A stretch of 64,000 nucleotides of DNA. It comes from Balanoglossus misakiensis (Eukaryota > Hemichordata). The notes under the pieces were generated by a model that worked only from the letters and a program-made list of their open reading frames with translations, had not been told where the DNA came from and did no database searches. The first letter of the stretch is position 1. Every line of letters starts with the position of its first letter. Position numbers and translations under genes: made by a program. The stretch spans positions 12,586,001 through 12,650,000 of the forward strand of contig CM082582.2 in assembly GCA_040954595.2 (NCBI GenBank). Direction: 5' to 3'. This document shows, one piece after another, positions 48,352 through 58,800 of this stretch.

Positions 48352-50469
48352 TCAGTTGGGGAATTCCGGTGGACCGTGTGGTATGAGCGAGGTGAAAAAT
48401 GTCGACACAAAGTTCCAAGCAGTTTCCATGACACCAGGCTGTGGTTCCTGATTGCTATCGTCACTATCATCAGTTCCTGTCTGTTCAGTGGCCACATCGT
48501 CATCATTGGAACTCGTCTCCTCCTGTGGCTGATCTTCTGAGGGCGGAGTTTCATCTGGTGAATCTGTTGGTGATGCGACTGGTTGTTCTTCCTGTGGTGG
48601 TTCCTGGGCTTGAGCTGGTGGTGCACGGCTATTCCTTCGAATCTGTCTCCTACGAACTCTGAACCATCCTCCTTGATAACTGGAAAATACAGCAATCACA
48701 CAATGTAAACCGTCGCCACAACCTTAATTACATTCTTCTCTTGCTGCTTTTTTCTGGGAGTATCATCAACTCAACACAAGTTATTAATAGTAAACCAAAA
48801 CACAATCATAGCAGGTAACAGAGTAACACATTGAAAATATTGTACAGTACTTACAGATACATCAATGCAACAAATCCCATGACTAGCAGGAAACGGTCGA
48901 TGGATGAATAGAAATACACAATGCTCAGAAGTAATCCAAATCTGCAAAACATATAAACATAGTCCAACCAATCCCGATTCATCTCCTCCTCGTCATCATC
49001 CATTGGTGGTCCACCAACACCTGCATTCATTCGCACGTTTTGATTGGCCGGCTGGTTGTTGGCTCGGTTTTCATTGGCCTGTTGGGGTTGTGGGGGTGCA
49101 ACATTCTGATTTGGCTGTGGTTCCTCCACTGCAGTTTCTGGTATTTGCCCCACTCCACTCTGGGACATGCTGCAAAGTACACACATACCATTATATTCTT
49201 ATTTCAATTTCCAAGCATGTACGCACATATACTGTACACATGTACAAATACGTTGAAGATATCAGTATATTGGATGAACCCTAGCTGCAGGACTTGACTA
49301 CTCATAGGAACAGGGGTCAAATATATTGTAAACCTACGTCACACAATTGTACTTACTAATGCATGTACTGCGACATATGCTGCATATACATGTGCTGCAT
49401 CCACATGGCTTGATGTTGCTGCTGCTGGTGATGGTGGTGGTGATGGTGTTGATATTGCGGCATGTAATGTGGCACATTGGCCTGCTGGTGTGGCTGCTGA
49501 TATTGCATCATCATGTTAAACCTGACCGTACCAGCAAAAAAAAAAAAAAGAAGACTTGCAGTTAAAGTTAGATTATTGTGTAAGGCACTGATTGGTTTAA
49601 ATATGTCACATGACAAATATTTACATCTGGCATTCATCATCTCTTACAACCTTGAAAACTCTAATTCCGTGGATATAAATTGCATGTACTCACATGAACG
49701 GGTTGAATGGGTGGTGTGCTTGCTGTTGCAGCTGGGGTGGTTGCTGCATCCCATTACCTTGTGCATTTGCCACATTTCTGTGTCTCAGATGGGTTCCATT
49801 ATCACTGGCTGTCGGATTGGAGGTATTGTGGTTCGAGGTGCCATTCCCATTCCCGTTCCCATTTCCCGCAGTCATATTAGCTACACTCGTGGCACACACT
49901 AAGTGCACAGTGTGCGCATTGCATTCTTCATACTGTTGAAGATTAAATCATGAAAACCATAAGTTATAATAATTATATACTGCTTACAATATGAAATTCT
50001 AATAATCATTGTAAAAGTTGCCAAGACATGTACATGTATGTTGTCTTACCTGACGCAGAATATCTTTCAAAGCCAAATGGTCGTGTAGAAGTTTCCCAGA
50101 ATATATGATTTTTTGGTCTTTTTCGGGCTGAAAGAAAATGGTAACACAGTTATGGCATTAAAGAGACTGTCAGAGGATGACTGAGCCATATACGAATGCT
50201 TCCTTTCCCCCTAGGAATGTTGTACATGTATCTTGACCTTATGTTGTGTCAAAAATGCAAATTTATAAAAGATGACATCTGAATCCTCATTGTCAAGAAG
50301 GCACTGGTAGAAAGCATTAGTCTGTACTTACCGGTTTATTTGGGTAAACATTCGACAGATGACTTTTAAGCTTTCTCACTGTCCATCCAGCTACGCACTC
50401 TACTGTCTGATCATCTATTTTCTGGTTAGGTGCTTTGACTACTAGTGTTATGGTTTGCAAAGGGTCCAT
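48352..50469 (-). CDS. HERPUD1: HERPUD family ER membrane protein (ubiquitin-like domain)
   Basis: A component of the ER-associated degradation machinery (HRD1 complex), induced by the unfolded protein response in vertebrates. Minus-strand exons: 50469-50332, 50127-50050, 49932-49694, 49521-49357, 49169-48855, 48679-48352; 420 residues. Residues about 8-82 form the ubiquitin-like domain (TITLVVKAPNQK, IIYSGKLLHDH). The middle has an Asn/Gly repeat, a Gln-rich part and a seven-His run. Diagnostic family segments follow: NQPANQNVRMNAG, then EEMNRDWLDYVY and SIVYFYSSIDRFLLVMG, the membrane hairpin (about 279-312). A C terminus of TFFTSLIPHGPPEFPN matches the vertebrate ending. All splice phases agree. 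HERPUD1 versus HERPUD2 is not resolved; the gene probably predates that split. Confidence 0.93.
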
Positions 50470-51465
50470 TATTTTGGTGCCTTATATCCGGGTACTGTAT
50501 GCAAGTGACCGACGATTGATGATGTGTCAAACAGTCTCTTCTATTTTTCTCGAATGCCTTGTCGGACGTCTTTATGTACTACTTGTACTTACAAATGCGA
50601 TGAACACCAAATAATCTGTCGTGGGTTGGTATCGTTGATTGTAAGGCTCACTCTGCTAGGAAAATACCAGGGTCTTCGTAGCATACGTAACGCAACGTCG
50701 GATATAAATATACTGCTTCCGGTAAACAATCGGACGATAAATCTGGTCAAAGCTTGATCCTGTGTATCTCAGAACACCAGAAACCAGTCGTAAATATCCA
50801 AAGTGTCGGTAGACAACGAATGTATCTTAATATGCCTCTTTTACTCGTCAGCAGACAGCGTATTCATCAGCTCGACACAAAACAACACCTAGTCCATTAC
50901 ACCACAAACCACCCAGAAAGATAATGGCAGCTGGTCACGTGACCAGCTTTTACCTTACGATTTTTTGGTTGATAGGGCGTTCTCTGATTGGTTGGATCTT
51001 GTCGGGAATTTTCGGAAACCTCCCGAACTAAAATTCACCTCTCCTGAGGTTATGGCTGTAAAAATTATGACAATCCCTCCAATCCCATGCTGTACTAGTC
51101 TAGTTCCCTATTGTATGCGCGGTCATGCTGTAAAAATTCAGAAATGCGGCAAGGACCAAGGTCAAAGATCATAACAAACGTCAGTGACTGACATAGGGGG
51201 TATTGCGTCCGGAAGTGATTTCTTTGCAGGTCACCTAGGGGATCATTGATGACCGCTATATGTAGATTTCTATGGTCTGATCGATAATTTTGGTACCGTT
51301 ATATGCATATTATGTAGTGTTGATTATCGTGCTTGACCTTAGGAGTTCGGACACTTCCTATTCTTTCCGGGCCATATGTGAGTTCTTCGACGCGAAATTG
51401 CAGTAAATCATAACAATTCTAACCTCGGAGAAGCAGACAGCGAAGGTTTGATTCTCTTCGCCAAG
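50470..51465. other. Divergent promoter region between HERPUD and LPCAT
   Basis: About 1 kb shared upstream DNA. It contains a 20-bp palindromic E-box (50929-50948) and an ATTGG/CCAAT box near 50986. The CCAAT is followed 9 nt later by CCCTA rather than the CCACG of a full ER stress element. Confidence 0.5.
50929..50948. promoter_or_regulatory. Perfect 20-bp palindrome centred on CACGTG (CLEAR/E-box type)
   Basis: AGCTGGTCACGTGACCAGCT equals its own reverse complement. Its core GTCACGTGAC is the CLEAR consensus bound by MiT/TFE bHLH factors in vertebrates and also fits USF. Position: 460 bp upstream of the HERPUD ATG and 518 bp upstream of the LPCAT ATG. Confidence 0.55.
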
Positions 51466-54400
51466 ATGAGCGAACGATCGAACCCCAAAATCCCTCGACA
51501 AGAGTCGTTAATGGTGCCCCTGGTCCAGAACCCCTTCGTGCACAAACTGAATTTAACATTACGTGATAAAATTAGGGTAAGTATGTAATATTCGTGAGTT
51601 TAATTTTAGTGCTGGTGTTGTACACATAACTAATTGAACGTGAACAAGCACGTAACAAAGTGTTGTGCAACGGAGTGTCCAACAAGTTGCATCATCACAT
51701 CTCAGTGACATCACTGAAATTATACACAAGCACATCAGATATACATGTATAAATTACATGGTACATTATATGTATGAAACCAAGGCCACGCATGCTATAT
51801 TTATCCCTGACAACACATAGCAGACAACTGTGCCCTGCCCTTCTGCTAACTGTTTCCACACACTCAATAAACCACAGAGCAATGACACCTAACCCATAAC
51901 AAGCTATACAGCTGTCTACTACCTTCTGCAATATCCAAATAAATTTTTATCTGTCTATTCTTTCAGATTGCCATCTGTACAGTGACACTTCTCCCACTGC
52001 GACTGATTGGCATCGTGGTCTTCCTGATCATTGCTTGGATCATAGCGCTCATCGCCTTGGCAGGGATCAAAGATGAAGAAATGACTGAACCCCTCTCTGG
52101 ATGGAGAAGGTATGGCAGGCATTAGAGTGTCATTAACCCTTTCACCCCCAGTTCCCTCTTTAGAGGTCCATCATTACCATAGGAAACAATGGGTTTGGAC
52201 CGAACCATGGTGGTGAAAGGGTTTCTGTTCACTTCAAAGAGTTTGTTGGTGGGAAGTTGATTGGGGTCTTTCATCACAGATGCCTGTCAGTGTCTGACTC
52301 TGATGGATGTAGTGTTTTAGCGAAATGAGTTATATTATCACTCAGTCACAGAATATAGATGCTCGGTGTAGAGCATGTAAATAACTCATTATTTGGAAAT
52401 ATGCAGTGGTGTTCATGATGAAAACCCCCAGATATAGTATGTGATACAGAATGAACCAGACACACCCAATGACAATAAAACAGTGCAATGCTGTTGATAT
52501 AAATAGAATTACCAGGGTTTAAAGTAGGAGACATAATGCAAATGTATTTTTTTATTTCCATTTGATTGATCACATGTGTAATAATGACGAGGGCCACAGA
52601 CAGTAAGGCCAAAAAAGAAACGGGTTTGCATGATACCAAAAGTCAGACACATCTGTTTGTAACTCAACATATCTCCTGCACCTGAAAAAAAAGGAAAATG
52701 GTCACTGCTGCATTTCCAAATAGTGAGAAGTCGCAAAATTCTTTTATTGGCCTGGGCTGATCACAAATGGAGTACTGCAGGAGGCTAGGGGGTCACCTGC
52801 ATTTAAAAGAGAGAGTTCAGAATACATGGCTTTCTAGAGGTGTTTCTTTCAGATTGTGTTCCCTTCCTGATATTAATTAACTAGATTTTTCTTACAGAAC
52901 TGACTAGTGAATGTTTTTATGTGTGTGTCAAATACATGCATGCTATCTCCTTACAGAAGTTGAAGTAACACAAATGTGGTTGTACATATGCACCAATCTA
53001 CAAAAGCATTTCATAACCGTCATATTTCATTTATATACAATACATGTACCATATGTCCTGTCACCTCGTTTCGTGCTTTGTTTGTTCTGTGACTTACATG
53101 CACCTTTCATATAACTCACACACACATACACATACAACACATACTCACACACACACACACACTGTCACAGAATATGCGTCTGTCTCAGATGGCGTCCTCA
53201 GCTAACCTTTACTAACCACTACTAACCAACTAACAATATCTGTGTGGATTTAACCTCAAGCTAATAGCAACACTGCGTTCCTGTAGAATAATCCCTGTAG
53301 AGATTGCATCTACTCACCTGCACATTCTTTTTGCCACCATGCAGGAAACTAATCATACCAGTTACCTTGGCGACCAAACTAGGATTCAAATGTGGCGGCT
53401 TTGAAGTCGTAGCCAAGGGTCAAAGGTCAACTACGGCAAGAGCTCCATTGCTTGTAGTTGCACCTCATTCCAGCTATTTTGATGCCATTCCTTTCCCTAT
53501 TACGTTAGGGATGCCAGCTCCAGTGGCCAAAACTGAAATTGGCGATATTCCTTTCTTCAGAAGTATGTCGTACCTAACAGTGCAATCGTCCTCACCATTT
53601 ATTTAACACACCATATTAAATGATGTACACATAAAGTGCCTCTAAAGTATCACAATAGCTGACAATGGTGTCCCATAAAACTTCTGGCCTGGTTGCTTTT
53701 CCTTAAACAGATAAATTTCCATCAGTTAAATTTATCGTCCAACTGTTAAAAAGTAATACTGGCAAATTCTCTCTTTTTCATTTTCATTTTCCTGTCTTGT
53801 TTTAAACTTGCTCAAAACTCGTCTTTAAAGTTTTGACTGTGAATGACTTTTTTTCATGATTTCCCAACAGATGGTTGAGGGACTACCCATATTTCTTCGC
53901 TCTCAGGGCGGTCTTCTTTTCTTCTGGATTTCACTGGCTGAAATTCAGGGGCCAAAGGGCATCATCAGTTGAAGCGCCTGTGGTGGCCATTGCACCCCAC
54001 TCCACTTACATTGATCCTTTAGTCGTCCTTTTCGCTATCGCCATTCCTACTGGTGTTGGACGAATTGAAACTGCCACTACTCCCATGGTTGGAAGTACGT
54101 TTCTCTGACAAATTCCAAATGAGACAACTTTTATTACAAAACACATTTGCAAATGCTCAGTGTAAACCGGTATTTTTCAGATACCATAGTCCCCCATGTG
54201 AAAAAAAAAGATAAAAGTTAGAAAAATAAAATCTACAGGCTCAAACATTTGTTTTTGAATGTACCAGTATATATCCTATTCCAAATTGTATTAGGGGAAT
54301 ACAGCTGACCACATCTTAGCAGACTTGAAAAACCTTACTGCTGAATGAAGCTTTGAGCTGGATTTGCTTTCATTGCAGTCCTCGCAATAAAGTTGATTCA

Positions 54401-55791
54401 TCATCGTGCACATGGAAGTCCATGTCATCTTCATTAAAGCTAATAATTTGGTCAAATCATTTGTGAGTATCATTTGTGAGTATAGCTGAATGATTGTCAC
54501 CAGTGAAGCAAACAGCGCAAGCCGAGAACGCACAAAGCGTTTGCAAATGTGTCCATTGCAGTCATGTTAAAGGCAAATCATGGTTGGATATTTATGGGCA
54601 GTCTGTTTAAGTTTGCTGAAATAATGTATCGGCCATATTTGTGGCCCAGTTTGCCTTCAACATCCAGCAAATTGTGCTTTTAAAATTGGCAAAAAAAAGA
54701 CTTCTGTATTAAAACAAGAACCTGTTTGTCACCCCTGCCAGAACATTATTCACATGTATCACAGCAATTCAAGCAAAGCAGTCGCCAAATAATCGCAGAA
54801 ATCATGTGCTGCATTCATTGCAAATACCATGATATGGTTTCCTCGAGAATGTTCTATTACTGACACATGAGGGCGCCATTTATATTCTAAGATGTTCAAT
54901 ATCGTACCAGAACTCTCCATCAAAAGCCATGGTATTAATAAATATCAGATCAATATCTAAGGATGCAACATTTTAATGTTTTACTAAACTAACATTTTTT
55001 TAGTTTGAGAAATTTGTGCTTTTAATCTTTTTAGTATGTGTGGATATAAAATATAGCATTGAGAAATTGATGATTATAATGTTATGATAGTTATCTATAA
55101 ATATATCAAGCTTCAAGAGGCAGCATTGATTTAAAAGTGACTCAACAATTTTCTTAGCTTCTGTCATCTTTCTTTCCTATTTTTTGTTCAATTTTATTTT
55201 TACTAAGCATTAGCAAAGGAAAACTTAGCTATGTAGGCATTAGCTGGCATGGCTTTAGATTGCTTTGAATTGAATGAAATAAAAACTCCATAATCCATGC
55301 ATGCTTGGTATCCTGGAATGGCTGTTTCAAATCATTCCAACTAATACATCATCATGGAAAATCCTATATCAACCACCTTTCCCTACAAATCATCTCCAGT
55401 CTGTTTCATATCAGTTTCCTCTTCCTTTTTAATAGCATGGTGAAGTGTTGTCATGGTGTCCCCAAGAGTGTCATCATCCTAATCTGCATTATCACTACTT
55501 CTCCAATTCATATTCATGAATGAAGTGATGACAGTGGTTGTTGTCTGTTTGTTCATCCACCCCTCCCTCCATCTGTCTGTCTGTCTGTCTGTCCAGAACA
55601 CTAAAACAAACACATCAACACTGCCCGTCAATTTGTTTTGTGATGTAATCAATCATTGGTTTTCCCCATATTTACCATATGTTGAAGTTGTTTTCCTTGT
55701 TCAGAGCTATTTCTCTTATATGCTCACAGGTCTACTGTACATCAGTTTGTTTTGTGGTGTGATCCCATGTGGTGTCCATCTCTGCACTGAC

Positions 55792-55829
<38 letters not shown>

Positions 55830-58800
55830 TTCATCTCATATTTTATCTGCATTTCAGATTTGCTGTAGACACTAGTGAATGCTGCTTCCTCTGTGCTTTA
55901 TGCTTTTTTTCTTCTCCTTCTTTTTCTACCCGGCACATCTTACAACCAGAACCGTCAAGAAACTTTTAGCACAAATCGGGCGATTTCAGTTCTTCATGAT
56001 GGGTTTCCATTATGTAACCGTCAAGGGCAAGCATGCACCGTCTTCAGAGGCACCAATCTTATGTGTAGCACCACATAGCTCCTATGTCGATAGTCTACTC
56101 CTGTTTTGTGTAGGCTTACCCAGTGTGGTATCAAAGGAAGGCAATTTGGAGACTCCAATCTTTGGAAGTACGTCTTTAAATCTCTAGTGTTGAATTTAGC
56201 ATAGTCTTCTTATAATATGTTTAATATGAAGTGTTGAATCTAGATTTTTGTTGTATTCTTTAGAAAAGTTTCTTTAAATTTCTAGTGTTAATATTACCTT
56301 TCTCTGCAGCATAGTCTTCTTAATAGTAACTATAGTGTTTAAAATGAAGTGTAAAATGTAGATCTTTGTCGCAGATAGCCGCAGATGTTAGTGGGGTCTA
56401 AAGGAAAGTGGCAATGCAGTCAAGCTGTAAACTCTCTCACTGCCCTTTGCTGACATGACTTCAGTATTAAATTGCAAATCCTGGCTGTACCATGTACGCC
56501 CTCAATGATTGAGGCAATCAGAGCTTGTTTGGATAATGCTGTAAAGCCGGTGCTGTTACAAACTGTTTGGATAGATGTTGAGGGAGCAATTTAGTGTAAG
56601 GCAGGGAGATTCAGAGACACAAAAGGAAGTCAAGGCTGATAGAGAATGTAGTCCAGCTGTAGGTGACTCTAAGATTTGCTGAGGAAAAAGGGAGGACATC
56701 AAAAAAAATGATGTGGGTTTGAAAGGAAGCATCATTACTGGCTCAGTGGCCAGCTCCATCATTTCATTATTATAGGGTTATTATTCACAAAATAGAGCCA
56801 TGTGTGAATAGGGGTTACATGCGTGAGGTATTGATATGGAGCCTTGGGCAAGTCTAATAGATGATTTTCGACCCATTGAGAGATCTTGCAAGATTTGGTC
56901 AATTCCGTAGCAATCGGTTGCTAGCCAACAAGTTGTGCTTTGTATGAAACTAGCAGAGGTACAGTCAGTTTAACAGAAATTGTAACTTTTGTGTTGTATA
57001 ACATGATGTGTCACATGTTGTTTTTCCTGTGTCACATGAGAATGTCCTCCCATATAAATTGCCTAGCCTTGCAAGATCATGCAGGGTCTTGTGGAGTTTG
57101 GAAAATCTTTCTGTCTGTATTTAATTTTGTGTGGGCCGGCCCAAAACATAAAAAATTGTTCCCTTTGGCCAAAACAGATGCCAAAACTAATATTTCACAA
57201 TTGGTAAATTTTGCTTGGGGCTAGTCCTTCCTGACTGCCAGCCATTTTCTTTGTCCCTCGAATAAAATGAAATTAAACTGATTACATCCATAATTTAATC
57301 CGTTAAACTTTAAATCCTGTGATTAGAGTTCAGTAATAATAGTAATAGAGTTTTAAGTGGAAAAGGTTCGCCACAGGGTCATGACAAACAGGTCTCAAGA
57401 GCAGAGAAAATGTAACTGCTTTCAGTAAAATTAATTTTATACAGTTAAATTAATATTCTCGCTTTATCTGCATGATCTTATTTCTCAAATTATGAAATTA
57501 AAATGCATGCATTTTGCCTATTTTAGACAATTTGCCATAGATTCTAGTTGTTACACTGATTTTATCAAAATGGGCATGCCAGTCTGTCAAAATATGCGTC
57601 GCAACTGGCCAGTACATAGTGAATAAGCAACATTAATTTAGAATTTATATGATCCTGTATTGAAGTTGATTTTTTCCGTATAAATACATTCTAATGCAGA
57701 AGTTCCCAATTTTTCTAAAGTAAGGTAAGTCTAAGTGGAACTCAAATTTCTGCAAAATTTAATTTCCATTTCAAGCAAATGTAATAATTTCTGGTCAACA
57801 TTAAATGAATTCAAATTGGAATTGAAGAATTAAGAAACCTGTTCTGTACCGGGTATGTTCCAAGTAAATGACCTCTCAGTCAAATCTCTCCTCTGAATTC
57901 AAATGCAGTTTCCTTTGAATGAAAAATTCAAAGTATGTAACAAAAGGAATCCAATTTTGACATTTAAATTTAATCAAGGCAGAATATGTTGAAAGAAGTT
58001 CTCATTTCAAGCATGAAAAACAGCTTTTGACTGAAGAATTACAGGCAAATCTGCTGTAAAGACGTGATAAGATTGTCCAACTCTTACAATAGCTGATTAG
58101 AACGTTGCCATGGTGATATGTACTTGTGAAATGTACAAGTCCACTCGATTTTAAATGTGGAGTGCTTCCTGCTAGTATCATTCTTGATTTTTTCTGTACA
58201 AGTCACGACAAAATATATTCTATTGTACTCATCCCCTTTTTCCGCTATCTGTTCAAACAGCCTTGGTGAGGATACTTCAGCCAGTCTTTGTATCACGGAA
58301 TGATCCCAACTCCAGGCAGAATACAATCAAGGAAATTAAACGGCGAGCCCAGTCAGGTGGCAAGTGGCCACAAGTGATCATCTTCCCCGAGGGCACATGC
58401 ACCAACAGGTCCTGTTTGATCGGTTTCAAAGGAGGTGGGTTCTTTGACCCTCCTTAGCAACCGTTGCCAGCTGTCACTACCCCCACTGAGCCAACTCTGC
58501 TATTGATCAACTAAAAAAAAGAAATCTGAGCATCATGTCCATGTAATGACAGGCACGATGTAACAAGCAGGAACTGTAATCAGCCACCTTCGAGATCAGA
58601 CGAATTTGTCTCGTGGCTATACTTTTCATATTTTGTACTAAGAATATATGCCTTCAATTTTATGTGTGTCATTACACAGTATACAAAAGAAGCTTAATCC
58701 AAGAGAAATATGCTAGGACTCTATATTGTTCTCCAGAATTCTTGCAAGTGAGAACTATCACTGTTGTGAAAATCCAATGCTCCCGAGGTGCTTACACCAC

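Noticed and set aside
48276-48695. Other-frame minus-strand open frames across the last HERPUD exon
   Set aside because: Shadows of the real HERPUD frame, which alone matches the family and the splice phases.
50970-51000. ER stress element (CCAAT-N9-CCACG) upstream of HERPUD
   Set aside because: CCAAT is present but the second half reads CCCTA, two mismatches; not called as a functional ERSE.
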